The notes beneath the pieces are model-generated. The model searched no databases. It saw only the letters and a program-made list of their open reading frames with translations, and was not told where the DNA came from. This document shows positions 54,424 through 63,728 of a DNA stretch of 64,000 nt, piece after piece (within the stretch, counting starts at the first letter, position 1; each line of letters starts with the position of its first letter). The position numbers and the translations under genes were made by a program. Location: contig NZ_FPJO01000008.1 of NCBI RefSeq assembly GCF_900119365.1, positions 124,001-188,000 of the forward strand. The letters run 5' to 3'. Source of the DNA: Streptomyces atratus (GTDB lineage: Bacteria > Actinomycetota > Actinomycetes > Streptomycetales > Streptomycetaceae).

Positions 54424-57400
54424 TCAGGAGAGCAACTCCAGCTCCGCCAGCGTGCCTTCACCGGCGAACACCAGGCGGTAGTGCCCGTACGAGCCGGGCT
54501 CGCCCACCGAGAACACCCTCGTCTGCTTGTCCCAGGCGAAGGACTCGGCCGACCGCTTGTCGAGGTCCTTCCACGTGGTGCCGTCCGACGAACCCTGGAG
54601 GACCCAGCCGGCCGGGGCCCCGGCGGCCTTGTCCGACGTCAGTGTGTACTGGACCGCCTCCGTGGCCGGGTCGACCGGCAGGTCCACCGTGGCGACCTTC
54701 GCCGAGGTGGCCGACGTGTCGTCGAACAGGGCACCCTCGCCCTTGATCACGTCCGCCCGCGGCGACGCCACCTTGTCGTCCGTGGTGATCGAGGTCGGCG
54801 CCGCGTCCTTGCCCGTGCCCCACGACGACGGCTTCGGGCCCATGTCGAAGTCCAGCACCCCGCCCCTGGCCAGCAGGTCGTGCGGCAGCGAAGTCGAGGT
54901 CCACTTCTTGCCGTTGACCCTCAGACCCTGCACATAGATGTTCTTCGCGCTGTTCTTCGGCGCTCTGACCACCAGGTCGTGCCCGTTCTCCAGATGGACG
55001 GTGGTCTTCTTGAAGAGCGGGGAGCCGATCGTGTAGTCGCCACTGCCCATGACCAGCGGGTAGAAGCCGAGCGAGGAGAAGAGGTACCAGGCCGACTGCT
55101 CGCCGTTGTCCTCGTCGCCGTGGTAGCCCTGGCCGATGTCGCTGCCGGTGTAGAGCCGGCTCAGGACCTCGCGGACCTTCTCCTGCGTCTTCCACGGCTG
55201 CGAGGCCGCGTCGTACATGTACGTGACATGGTGCGCGACCTGGTTGCTGTGGCCGTACTGCCCCATCCGTACGTCACGCGCCTCCGTCATCTCGTGGATG
55301 ACACCGCCGTACGAGCCGACGAACTCGGGACCGGCCGTCTCCGGCGTGGCGAAGTACGTGTCGAGCTTTTTCGCCAGGCCCTCGCGCCCGCCGTACAGAT
55401 TCGCCAGACCGCGGCTGTCCTGCGGGGCCGTGAACGCGTAGCCCCAGCCGTTCGTCTCGGTGTAGTCGTAGCCCCAGACGCGGGGGTCGTACTTCTCCGA
55501 GGGGAGCCGCCAGTCGCCCTCGGCGTCCTTGCCCTGGAAGAAGCCGGCCTTGTCGTCGAAGAGCTGGACGTAGTTGCGGGCGCGGTTGAGGAAGTACTCG
55601 GACTCCTCCTTGTACCGGGCCTTCTTCGTCTTCTCGTAGAGAGCCTCGCCCATCCGCGCGATGCCGTAGTCGTTGAGGTAGCCCTCCAGCGACCAGGAAA
55701 GTCCCTCGTGCGTCGAGGTGTCGGCGTAGCCGACGAAGGGGGACGTCGCCATGCCCTTGCGGCCGACGCCCGAGGACGGCGGGAGGGCCGTGGCGTTCTT
55801 CAGCGCCGCGTCGTACGCCGCCTCCGCGTCGAACCTCACGCCCTTGACGTAGGCGTCCGCGAACGCGACGTCCGAGGAGGTGCCGGTCATCAGGTCGGAG
55901 TAGCCGGGGGAGGACCAGCGGGAGATCCAGCCGCCGTCCTTGTACTGCTGGACGAAGCCGTCCACCATCTCGCCGGCCCTGTCCGGAGTGAGGAGGGAGT
56001 ACGCGGGCCACGTCGTCCGGTAGGTGTCCCAGAAGCCGTTGTTGACGTACACCCTGCCGTCGACGATCTTCGCCCCGGTGTGCGTCGGGGTGTCGGAGCC
56101 GACCTGTGGGGAGAACGGGCTGGCGTACTTGTCCTTGCCGCCGACCTTCTCGAAGCCCGAGTTCGGGTACAGGTACAGCCGGTACAGGCTGGAGTAGAGG
56201 GTGGTCAGCTGATCGGCCGTGGCACCCTCGACCTCCACCTTGCCCAGGATGTCGTCCCAGGCCCGCTGCGCCCGGTCCTCGACGCGGCCGAAGGAGCGGG
56301 AGGCGGGGATCTCGGCGGCGAGGTTCTGCTTCGCCTGGTCGATGCTGATCAGCGAGGTCGCCAGGCGCAGTTCGACCGTGCGGTCCTTGCCGGCGTCGAA
56401 GCGGAGGTAGCCCGTGACGTCGTCGCCACCGCCGCCGGACAGCTTGCCGCTCGCGGTGACCGGGGCGTCGAAGACGCCGTACACGAAGAGGCGGGTGGCG
56501 CCGGTCGAGCCGCCGCTCTTGACGTCGGAGAAGCCGGTGAAGGAACTGGTCCCCGGGTCGAGGGTGAGCCCGCCGTCGTTGGAGACGTTGTCGAAGACGA
56601 TGCTCGCGTCGCCACCGGGGTAGGTGAACCGCATCCGGGCCGCGTGGTCGGACGGTGTCATCTCGGCCTTGAGACCGTTGTCGAAGGTCACACCGTAGTA
56701 GTGCGGCCTCGCCGTCTCGTTCTCGTGGTGGAACGGCAGCGCACGCGCCTTGCGGGAGGCGTCCGGGGTGCCGGGGGCCGCCGACGGCATCAGCTGGAAG
56801 GTCTGCCGGTCGCCCATCCAGGGGCTCGGCTCATGGCTGGCGCTGAAGGCCTGGAGGGTGGGCAGATTGTCGTCGTTGTTGCCCCGCGCGTAGTCGTACA
56901 GCCAGCTCGTGGACCCGGCGTTGGTGACCGGGGTCCAGAAGTTGAAGCCGTTGGGGACCGCAGTGGCGGGGAAGTTGTTGCCCCGGGAGAAACCGCCGCT
57001 GGAGTTGGTGCCGCGGACTGTCGACGCGTAGTCCGAGAGGTGGGAGCGGCGCTTCTCGGGCGTCTTCGGGGCGATCTCGATGTCGTCGATCCAGCCCTGG
57101 AACTTCGCCGTGCCCTTGGGGGAGTCGTACGCCACCAGGATCCGGTCCACGGTCCTGCCCGCCGCGACCGTGCCGATCGTCGACTCGACCTTGTTCCACT
57201 GGTTGACGTACAGCCGCTTGGCATCGGCCTGGCCCTGCGGGGTCAGCAGGCCGCCGTTGCTGTCGGTGGCCCCCAGCTCGCTCAGATACGTGCCGTCCGT
57301 GAACGCCAGGTCCACCGCGACATGCGTCGCGGGGTAGGAGAGGTCGGTCTCGCCCATCTGGGGATAGACCAGATAGGACAGTGAGGTGTCACGGGTGACA

Positions 57401-58269
57401 GCCGTGTTCACATCGAAGACCTTGTTGTACGAGTACGCCCGGCCGTCCGCCTTGTGCGTACCGGCGTACCGCAGGGCCTTCTTGCCGCTGAAGCCCGCGC
57501 CAGCCTTCGCGGTGGGGGAGCCGGAGGGGCCGCGGTCGGTCTGGCTGCGCATCTCTTCGGGGGCCGGGGTGGAGGTGTCGCCGTCGGAGAACTGGACGTC
57601 GGCGAGCTGGGTGGCGTTCAAGGCGCCGTTGTTCTTCGTGATCTGCAGGCGGAAGTGCCGGTATGCGGTGTCGGACGTGAAGTCGTACGACTTCGTCTGG
57701 AACCGCTCGGTGAAGGTCTGGCCGGTCCGGGAGTCGAGGTCCTTCCAGTCCTTGCCGTCGGCGGAGCCCTGGAGGGTCCAGTCCTTCGGGTCGCGCTCGG
57801 CATGGTCATTGGCCGAAGTCAGCGCGTATGTCACGACCTTGACCGGTTCGTCGAGATCGAACTCGATCCAGCCGGTGGGTTCGAAGGCCAGCCACTTGCT
57901 GCCGGACTCCCCGTCGATCAGGTTTTCCTTGACCTCCCCGCCACCGGTGTTCTCACCACTGGCACGGACGTCTGTCACCTTGTCGGTCACATTGCCCGGT
58001 ATTCCTGCGGAGAAGCCGCCATCGACACCCGATGACCGCTTCTTTCCGTCAGGACCTTCTTCTACGGTGTTGCGCCAGTCCGGCTGCTTATCATCCGCTT
58101 CGAAGGACGAGCTGAATGTCCGGTCCCCCGAAGGGGCCCGGCCCTTTTCGTGTGCGCCGGGCGGCTGCGCGGTGGCCACGGCGGGGGCGGTCACGACCAG
58201 GACCAGTGAAGCCGCGATCAGTGCGGCCGTACGGCTTTGTCTCTTACGAGAACCATGTCGGGGCTGCAT
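54424..58269 (-). CDS. Secreted GH92 alpha-mannosidase with discoidin-type domains
   Basis: A 1,281-residue extracellular glycosidase. A basic n-region and hydrophobic signal peptide (AALIAASLVLVVTAPAVATA) are followed by an F5/8-type-C-like domain (residues about 110-240), a beta-sandwich, and the GH92 catalytic core: NGFWDTYRTTWPAYSLLTPD, DLMTGTSSDVAFADAY and the acid-containing GDEDNGEQSAWYLFSSLGFY. A second discoidin-like domain ends the protein. GH92 enzymes are calcium-dependent exo-alpha-mannosidases acting on mannoproteins or mannans. ATG 58269 has GGGAGGA upstream. A perfect palindrome lies 34 bases before the start. Confidence 0.94.
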   Translation of the reverse strand: MQPRHGSRKRQSRTAALIAASLVLVVTAPAVATAQPPGAHEKGRAPSGDRTFSSSFEADDKQPDWRNTVEEGPDGKKRSSGVDGGFSAGIPGNVTDKVTDVRASGENTGGGEVKENLIDGESGSKWLAFEPTGWIEFDLDEPVKVVTYALTSANDHAERDPKDWTLQGSADGKDWKDLDSRTGQTFTERFQTKSYDFTSDTAYRHFRLQITKNNGALNATQLADVQFSDGDTSTPAPEEMRSQTDRGPSGSPTAKAGAGFSGKKALRYAGTHKADGRAYSYNKVFDVNTAVTRDTSLSYLVYPQMGETDLSYPATHVAVDLAFTDGTYLSELGATDSNGGLLTPQGQADAKRLYVNQWNKVESTIGTVAAGRTVDRILVAYDSPKGTAKFQGWIDDIEIAPKTPEKRRSHLSDYASTVRGTNSSGGFSRGNNFPATAVPNGFNFWTPVTNAGSTSWLYDYARGNNDDNLPTLQAFSASHEPSPWMGDRQTFQLMPSAAPGTPDASRKARALPFHHENETARPHYYGVTFDNGLKAEMTPSDHAARMRFTYPGGDASIVFDNVSNDGGLTLDPGTSSFTGFSDVKSGGSTGATRLFVYGVFDAPVTASGKLSGGGGDDVTGYLRFDAGKDRTVELRLATSLISIDQAKQNLAAEIPASRSFGRVEDRAQRAWDDILGKVEVEGATADQLTTLYSSLYRLYLYPNSGFEKVGGKDKYASPFSPQVGSDTPTHTGAKIVDGRVYVNNGFWDTYRTTWPAYSLLTPDRAGEMVDGFVQQYKDGGWISRWSSPGYSDLMTGTSSDVAFADAYVKGVRFDAEAAYDAALKNATALPPSSGVGRKGMATSPFVGYADTSTHEGLSWSLEGYLNDYGIARMGEALYEKTKKARYKEESEYFLNRARNYVQLFDDKAGFFQGKDAEGDWRLPSEKYDPRVWGYDYTETNGWGYAFTAPQDSRGLANLYGGREGLAKKLDTYFATPETAGPEFVGSYGGVIHEMTEARDVRMGQYGHSNQVAHHVTYMYDAASQPWKTQEKVREVLSRLYTGSDIGQGYHGDEDNGEQSAWYLFSSLGFYPLVMGSGDYTIGSPLFKKTTVHLENGHDLVVRAPKNSAKNIYVQGLRVNGKKWTSTSLPHDLLARGGVLDFDMGPKPSSWGTGKDAAPTSITTDDKVASPRADVIKGEGALFDDTSATSAKVATVDLPVDPATEAVQYTLTSDKAAGAPAGWVLQGSSDGTTWKDLDKRSAESFAWDKQTRVFSVGEPGSYGHYRLVFAGEGTLAELELLS

Positions 58270-58302
58270 GTCGAGCCATTCCTCCCGGGGGAAGTGCATC
58301 TG

Positions 58303-58314
58303 GACAACGTTGTC
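58303..58314. promoter_or_regulatory. LacI-type operator at the mannosidase promoter
   Basis: GACAACGTTGTC is a perfect 12-base palindrome, 34-45 bases upstream of the GH92 start. A central CG with ACAACGTTGT symmetry is typical of LacI/GalR-family operators. A related CGTTGTCA half-site occurs before xylF at 63615-63628. Confidence 0.6.
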
Positions 58315-58515
58315 AGAGCGATGAGCAAGGTCCAGTAGGGAGCCAAGTGCCGGGATGTGTCAAGGGTGTTGGGCGTGAATGGCAAGCCGAATCGACCGGA
58401 ATGCGGAAATCGTTACACCCGGACCAGGAGCGTGCGGGGGCCATGTATCCCTGAGGTCTCAACTCGGGAAAGACTGCTGTTCAAACTCGCATTCGATCTT
58501 GCTCAGTCGGCCGGG

Positions 58516-58531
58516 AGTGGACTATACCTGT
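58516..58531. promoter_or_regulatory. DasR-responsive-element-like site upstream of ngcE
   Basis: AGTGGACTATACCTGT matches the dre consensus AGTGGTCTAGACCAGT at 13 of 16 positions. It is 240 bases before ngcE, in the 500-base divergent region shared with the mannosidase. DasR is the GntR-type N-acetylglucosamine regulator. Nothing else was recognised between 58315 and 58770. Confidence 0.5.
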
Positions 58532-58770
58532 CGGCGTCTGCACAGCTTTTCGGCGACGCGGGCAAGGGGGACAAGGGGGAACGGCCGAGGACGGCACGAC
58601 GGGTGCATCCGACGCCTGATCCCCCTGAGCCCCCCACTGCACATGGCTAGCCTGAAATCAGCACCACCCAAGCGCAACTGACCGCGGTGGCGGGGCCCTT
58701 CGCCTGAGGCGAATATCTACGGGCGACCGGTACACACCGCCTGAGTCCTGGAGAAGGCGAGGACTTGAGC

Positions 58771-60219
58771 ATGGGATCCACCTCCGCCCACAAGAATGAG
58801 GGCCTTGGCCGTCGCGATGTGATCAAGCGATCGGCCGCACTCGGCCTGATCAGCGTTCCGGCGATGGGCTTCCTGTCGGCGTGCGCCAGCGGCGACAGCG
58901 GCAGCGACAAGAAGGTCGAGAAGGGCAAGGTCACCAAGGCCAACCCGCTCGGCGTCAACGAGACGGCCCCGCTCGAGGTGGTCATCTTCGACGGCGGCTT
59001 CGGCCAGCAGTACGCGATCGACGCGGAGAAGAAGTACAACGCCGCGTTCCCGAAGGCCCCGAAGGTCAAGCACGTCGCGACCCAGAAGATCCAGTCGCAG
59101 CTGCAGCCCCGTTTCAACGGTGGCACCCCGCCGGACCTGATCGACAACTCCGGCGCCGAGCAGATGGACATGGGTGTCCTGGTCGGCAAGAAGCAGCTGC
59201 TCGACCTGACGCCGCTGATGGACGCCCCGTCCATCGACGACCCGAGCAAGAAGGTCCGCGACACGCTGCGCCCCGGTGTCCTGGAGATGGGTCAGTTCGA
59301 CGGCGACCCGGTCTGGATCATGTACTACGCGTACACCGTGTACGGCGTCTGGTACTCGCAGACCGCGCTGGAGAAGCTCGACGCGGAGTACCCGGAGGAC
59401 TGGGACGCCATGCTCGCCCTCTGCGCGAAGGCGAAGAAGCAGGGCATCGCGGGCTGGACGTACGCCGGTAAGTACCCGTACTACCTGCCGTTCTCGCTCT
59501 ACCCGTTCATCGGCAAGATCGGTGGCCGGGAGGTTCTCGACAAGATCGACAACCTGGAGCCGAACGCCTGGAAGGACCCTGCGGTCAAGGCGGCCTTCGA
59601 GGCGTACTACGAGCTGTACAAGAAGGGGTACATCCTCAAGGGCACCCCCGGTCTGACCCACATCCAGTCGCAGACCGAGTGGACCAAGGGCAAGGCGCTC
59701 TTCCTCCCGAACGGTTCGTGGGTGGAGAACGAGGCCGCGCCGACCACGCCCAAGGACTTCAAGATGATGGTCGCGGCGCCGTCCGGCCTGGACTCGTCCG
59801 ACAAGATGCCGTTCGGCACCATCTGGGCCTCCGGCGGCGAGCCCTTCGTCGTCCCGGCCAACGCGAAGAACCCCCAGGGCGGCATGGAGCAGCTGCGCAT
59901 CATGCTCTCCGAGGAGTCCTCGAAGAACTTCACCAAGCAGGTCAAGTCGCTCAGCGCGTTCAACGGTGGCACCGACGGTCTGACCCTGTCGACCGCCATG
60001 CAGTCCGGTGTCGACGCGCTGAAGAAGGCCGGCGACAACGTGGTGAACCCGCGCCTGCAGGACTGGTACGTGAAGCTCCAGAAGGAGCAGATCGGTGTCG
60101 CCGGTATCGGCGAGATGATGGCCGGCCGCGCGACCCCGGCGGAAGCCATCAAGAAGATCCAGGCCTTCGCCGACGCGGCGGCCAAGGACCAGTCCATCAA
60201 GCACTACAAGCACCAGTGA
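58771..60219 (+). CDS. ngcE: N-acetylglucosamine/chitobiose ABC transporter, lipoprotein binding protein
   Basis: A 482-residue family-1 solute-binding protein. The N-terminus has a twin-arginine signal (GRRDVIKRSAALGL) ending in a lipobox (FLSAC), so it is a Tat-exported lipoprotein. Conserved patches include VVIFDGGFGQQYAIDAEKKY and LFLPNGSWVENEA. Gene order binding protein-permease-permease followed by a ROK regulator matches ngcEFG-rok7B7 of Streptomyces coelicolor. No ATPase gene is present; such importers borrow the shared MsiK. ATG 58771 is preferred over TTG 58765 because the GAGG site is eight bases upstream. Confidence 0.93.
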   Translation: MGSTSAHKNEGLGRRDVIKRSAALGLISVPAMGFLSACASGDSGSDKKVEKGKVTKANPLGVNETAPLEVVIFDGGFGQQYAIDAEKKYNAAFPKAPKVKHVATQKIQSQLQPRFNGGTPPDLIDNSGAEQMDMGVLVGKKQLLDLTPLMDAPSIDDPSKKVRDTLRPGVLEMGQFDGDPVWIMYYAYTVYGVWYSQTALEKLDAEYPEDWDAMLALCAKAKKQGIAGWTYAGKYPYYLPFSLYPFIGKIGGREVLDKIDNLEPNAWKDPAVKAAFEAYYELYKKGYILKGTPGLTHIQSQTEWTKGKALFLPNGSWVENEAAPTTPKDFKMMVAAPSGLDSSDKMPFGTIWASGGEPFVVPANAKNPQGGMEQLRIMLSEESSKNFTKQVKSLSAFNGGTDGLTLSTAMQSGVDALKKAGDNVVNPRLQDWYVKLQKEQIGVAGIGEMMAGRATPAEAIKKIQAFADAAAKDQSIKHYKHQ

Positions 60220-60269
60220 GCAACCGTCACCAGCGGCGGCACCCGCGGAAAGATCGGGGTCGGTAAACG

Positions 60270-61193
60270 ATGCAGCACGGCAAGTACCGTTTCATCGTGG
60301 GATTCTTGGTACTCCCACTCGCGTTGTACGCGGTCTTCGTCATCTGGCCGTTCATCCAGTCCATCTACTACTCGTTCACGGACTGGACCGGCCTGAGCCC
60401 GGACTTCAAGATGGTCGGGTTCGACAACTACACGAGGATGCTGAAGGACGACATCTTCTGGAAGTCGTTGCAGCACAGCGTGTTGCTCGTGCTGCTGCTG
60501 CCGCTGGTGACGCTGGGCCTGGCGCTCTTCTTCGCCTTCATGCTCAATGTCGGGGGCCGGCGGCGCAAGAACGCCGCGGTCTCCGGCGTGCGTGGCTCAA
60601 GTTTCTACAAGATCGCCTATTTCTTCCCGCAGGTGCTCTCGATCGTCATCGTGGCCCTGCTCTTCCAGTTCGCTTTCAACCCCCGTGACGGGATGCTGAA
60701 TTCGACACTGGAGGGAATCGGTCTGGGTTCCATCCAGCCGGACTGGCTGGGCGACCCCAGTCTCGCGCTGGTCTGTGTCATGTCGGTGCTGGTCTGGTCG
60801 ACGGTCGGATTCTTCGTCGTCCTGTTCTCGGCCGGAATGGCGTCCATCCCGAAGGACTTCTACGAGGCGGCGCTGCTCGACGGCGCCAACCGCTTCACCA
60901 CGTTCTTCAAGATCACACTTCCGCTGCTCTGGGACACGGTGCAGTCGGGCTGGGTCTACATGGGGATCCTGGCCCTCGGCGTCGAGGCGTTCACCGCCGT
61001 GCAGGTCATGACCGTGGGCCCCGGTGGCCCCGACTACTCGACCACCGTCCTGCCGCTGTACGTGTACCAGACGGCCTTCCGCGACGGGCAGGCCGGCTAC
61101 GCGACGACGATCGGTGTCGGACTGCTCATCGTCACCATGGCCTTCGCCGCCATCGTGATGCGACTGGGCCGGCGCGATCGGCTGGAGTTCTGA
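60270..61193 (+). CDS. ngcF: Sugar ABC transporter permease NgcF
   Basis: A 307-residue six-helix permease of the MalF/LacF type. LVLPLALYAVFVIWPFIQSI is TM1. The cytoplasmic EAA loop, which docks the ATPase, is EAALLDGANRFTTFFKITLP. It follows ngcE by 50 bases and precedes ngcG. With NgcG it forms the membrane channel for N-acetylglucosamine/chitobiose uptake. Confidence 0.93.
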   Translation: MQHGKYRFIVGFLVLPLALYAVFVIWPFIQSIYYSFTDWTGLSPDFKMVGFDNYTRMLKDDIFWKSLQHSVLLVLLLPLVTLGLALFFAFMLNVGGRRRKNAAVSGVRGSSFYKIAYFFPQVLSIVIVALLFQFAFNPRDGMLNSTLEGIGLGSIQPDWLGDPSLALVCVMSVLVWSTVGFFVVLFSAGMASIPKDFYEAALLDGANRFTTFFKITLPLLWDTVQSGWVYMGILALGVEAFTAVQVMTVGPGGPDYSTTVLPLYVYQTAFRDGQAGYATTIGVGLLIVTMAFAAIVMRLGRRDRLEF

Positions 61194-61284
61194 TGCTGCG
61201 ACTCCCGGGAGACGGTCCCCGGACCCCCAGCAGGCACCACAGGTCGGCCTCCGTGTCCGGCTCGACAGTACGAGGTGAGTACAC

Positions 61285-62202
61285 GTGAAGACGACTGACA
61301 CCCCGCCCGCCGCCCCGGCCGCCGGCCCGGCCCCGGTGGTCAAGGCGCCCGCCCCCGCCACCAAGGAGAAGAGCAGCGAGGGCCAGGTCCTCAATGTCTT
61401 CTCGCACGGCGTGCTGATCATCTGGGCGATCCTGGTCGTCATGCCGCTGCTCTGGGCGGTGATGGCGTCGTTCAAGACGGACGACTCGATCCTGTCGACG
61501 CCGTGGGCGCTGCCCGACAAGCTGCACTTCGAGAACTGGTCGCGCGCCTGGAGCCAGGCGCACATGAGCGACTACTTCTTCAACACGGTCGTGGTGGTGG
61601 GCTGCTCGCTCGTCGGCACCCTGCTGCTCGGCTCGATGGCGGCGTACGTACTGGCGCGGTTCGACTTCCCCGGCAACCGCTTCATCTACTACATGTTCAT
61701 CGGCGGGATGAGCTTCCCGATCATCCTGGCGCTGGTCCCGCTGTTCTTCGTCATGAACAACATGGCCCTGCTGAACACGCGCCACGGACTGATCATGGTC
61801 TACATCGCGTACTCGCTGCCGTTCACCGTCTTCTTCCTCACCTCGTTCTTCCGGACCCTGCCGAGCTCGGTGGCGGAAGCCGCGATGCTCGACGGTGCCT
61901 CGCACACCCGGACGTTCTTCCAGGTGATGCTGCCGATGGCGAAGCCCGGCCTGATCAGCGTCGGTATCTTCAACTTCCTCGGTCAGTGGAACCAGTACAT
62001 GCTGCCGCAGGTCCTCAACACGGAGCCGGACCACCGGGTGCTCTCCCAGGGCCTGGTCGAACTGGCCAACAGCCAGGGGTACAAGGGCGACTGGTCCGGG
62101 CTCTTCGCCGGTCTGGTGATGGCGATGCTGCCGGTCCTCGCGGCCTACATCATCTTCCAGCGCCAGGTCGTCGCCGGCCTCACCGCGGGCGCGGTGAAGT
62201 AG
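61285..62202 (+). CDS. ngcG: Sugar ABC transporter permease NgcG
   Basis: A 305-residue MalG-type permease. A 35-residue Pro/Ala-rich leader precedes TM1 (SHGVLIIWAILVVMPLLWAV). The EAA loop is EAAMLDGASHTRTFFQVMLP, and the protein ends IIFQRQVVAGLTAGAVK, as usual for the family. It is translated from GTG 61285 with GAGGTGAG upstream. It is the last gene of the ngc operon and is followed by a strong hairpin. Confidence 0.93.
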   Translation: MKTTDTPPAAPAAGPAPVVKAPAPATKEKSSEGQVLNVFSHGVLIIWAILVVMPLLWAVMASFKTDDSILSTPWALPDKLHFENWSRAWSQAHMSDYFFNTVVVVGCSLVGTLLLGSMAAYVLARFDFPGNRFIYYMFIGGMSFPIILALVPLFFVMNNMALLNTRHGLIMVYIAYSLPFTVFFLTSFFRTLPSSVAEAAMLDGASHTRTFFQVMLPMAKPGLISVGIFNFLGQWNQYMLPQVLNTEPDHRVLSQGLVELANSQGYKGDWSGLFAGLVMAMLPVLAAYIIFQRQVVAGLTAGAVK

Positions 62203-62228
62203 CGGCCCGGCACCGCTTCCCCCGTACA

Positions 62229-62269
62229 CAGGAACCGCCCGTCGGCCACGCGCCGGCGGGCGGTTCCTG
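62229..62269 (+). terminator. Terminator of ngcEFG
   Basis: An 18-base-pair stem (62229-62246 with 62252-62269, one wobble), five-base loop, no T run, 26 bases after the ngcG stop. Confidence 0.85.
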
Positions 62270-62373
62270 CGTGCTCCGAGGCTGCTCGGGGTGCGGCCGG
62301 GGTGCTCATCCGAGGCTTCGCTTGCTCAAGGTCTTGACGGGGAGTACCGCAAAACGCTCAGCTTAGAGTTCAT

Positions 62374-63606
62374 ATGTTGGAGAAAACGGTAGGAGTGAGA
62401 GAGTCGATGGAGACTCCGGGGTCGCAGACATCTCTGCATCGCGCCAACCTTGAGCGGGTCGTGCGCGCGGTACGCATGGCCGGCTCGCTCACCCAGGCGG
62501 AGATCGCACGGAGCACCGGCCTGTCAGCGGCCACCGTCTCCAATATCGTTCGTGAACTGAAGGAAGGCGGCACGGTCGAGGTCACCCCCACCTCGGCGGG
62601 CGGCCGCCGGGCCCGCAGCGTCTCGCTCAGCGGCGACGCGGGCATCGTGATCGGGGTCGACTTCGGCCATACGCATCTGCGCGTCGTGGTCGGCAACCTC
62701 GCCCACCAGGTACTCGCCGAGGAGGCCGAGCCGCTGGACGTCGACGCCTCCTCCGCGCAGGGCTTCGGGCGGGCCGAGCAGCTGGTCAGGCAGCTGATCG
62801 AGACGACCGGGATCAGTGTGGACAAGGTGATCGGGGTGGGGCTCGGTGTTCCCGGCCCGATCGACGTGGAGTCCGGCACGCTGGGCTCCACGTCGATCCT
62901 GCCGGGCTGGACGGGGATCAACCCCAGCAAGGAGCTCGCCGGCCGGCTCGGCGTGCCGGTGTACGTCGACAACGACGCCAACCTCGGCGCGCTCGGCGAG
63001 CTGGTGTGGGGGAGCGGCCGGGGCGTCAAGGACCTCGCCTACATCAAGGTCGCCAGCGGGGTCGGCGCCGGTCTGGTGATCGACGGGCGCATCTACCGGG
63101 GGCCGGGCGGCACGGCCGGCGAGATCGGGCACATCACGCTCGACGAATCCGGGCCGGTGTGCCGCTGCGGCAACCGCGGCTGCCTGGAGACCTTCACGGC
63201 CGCCCGGTACGTACTGCCACTGCTCCAGCCCAGCCACGGGCCCGACCTCACCATGGAACGGGTGGTCCAGCTGGCCCGCGAGGGCGATCCGGGCTGCCGC
63301 CGGGTGATCGGCGACGTGGGGCGGCACATCGGCAGCGGCGTGGCCAACCTCTGCAATCTGCTCAACCCCAGCCGGGTGATCCTCGGCGGATCGCTCGCCG
63401 AGGCGGGCGAGTTGGTGCTGGCCCCGATCCGTGACTCGGTCTCCAGGTACGCCATTCCGAGCGCGGCCCGGCAGCTCTCGGTGCTGCCCGGGGCGCTGGG
63501 AGGCCGGGCCGAAGTCCTGGGCGCCCTGGCCCTCGTACTCAGCGAGATGGGGGATTCGACCCTTTTGGGAAGCGCCTTGCCGAAGGCCACTTCTGCCTTC
63601 ACTTAG
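62374..63606 (+). CDS. rok7B7: ROK-family transcriptional regulator Rok7B7
   Basis: Up to 410 residues. An N-terminal MarR-like winged helix (SLTQAEIARSTGLSAATVSN) is joined to a ROK sugar-kinase-like domain: GVDFGHTHLRVVVGN phosphate loop, VYVDNDANLGALGE, GTAGEIGHITL, and the zinc motif CRCGNRGCLE. Placement between ngcEFG and xylF matches Rok7B7 of S. coelicolor, which influences xylose use, carbon catabolite repression and antibiotic production. ATG 62374 is given; GTG 62395 or ATG 62407 (after AGGAG at 62391) are reasonable starts and leave all domains intact. Confidence 0.93.
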   Translation: MLEKTVGVRESMETPGSQTSLHRANLERVVRAVRMAGSLTQAEIARSTGLSAATVSNIVRELKEGGTVEVTPTSAGGRRARSVSLSGDAGIVIGVDFGHTHLRVVVGNLAHQVLAEEAEPLDVDASSAQGFGRAEQLVRQLIETTGISVDKVIGVGLGVPGPIDVESGTLGSTSILPGWTGINPSKELAGRLGVPVYVDNDANLGALGELVWGSGRGVKDLAYIKVASGVGAGLVIDGRIYRGPGGTAGEIGHITLDESGPVCRCGNRGCLETFTAARYVLPLLQPSHGPDLTMERVVQLAREGDPGCRRVIGDVGRHIGSGVANLCNLLNPSRVILGGSLAEAGELVLAPIRDSVSRYAIPSAARQLSVLPGALGGRAEVLGALALVLSEMGDSTLLGSALPKATSAFT

Positions 63607-63614
63607 ATAACGGA

Positions 63615-63628
63615 TGGCACCGTTGTCA
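63615..63628. promoter_or_regulatory. Operator-like palindrome upstream of xylF, site 1
   Basis: TGGCACCGTTGTCA, an imperfect palindrome sharing CGTTGTCA with the site at the mannosidase promoter. It lies nine bases after the rok7B7 stop and 100 bases before xylF. Confidence 0.45.
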
Positions 63629-63689
63629 TCTCGTTAAGGATTTACTCCTTGACGCTGACGTTGCAGCCGAGTTGACTGCCAGCCACCTC

Positions 63690-63707
63690 GGCCGCAACGT
63701 TGCGGCC
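63690..63707. promoter_or_regulatory. Operator-like palindrome upstream of xylF, site 2
   Basis: GGCCGCAACGTTGCGGCC is a perfect 18-base palindrome centred 30 bases before the xylF start. The GCAACGTTGC core is of LacI/ROK type. It could also form a hairpin in the leader RNA. Confidence 0.6.
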
Positions 63708-63728
63708 TCGTCAGGGAGGCAACCCGTA

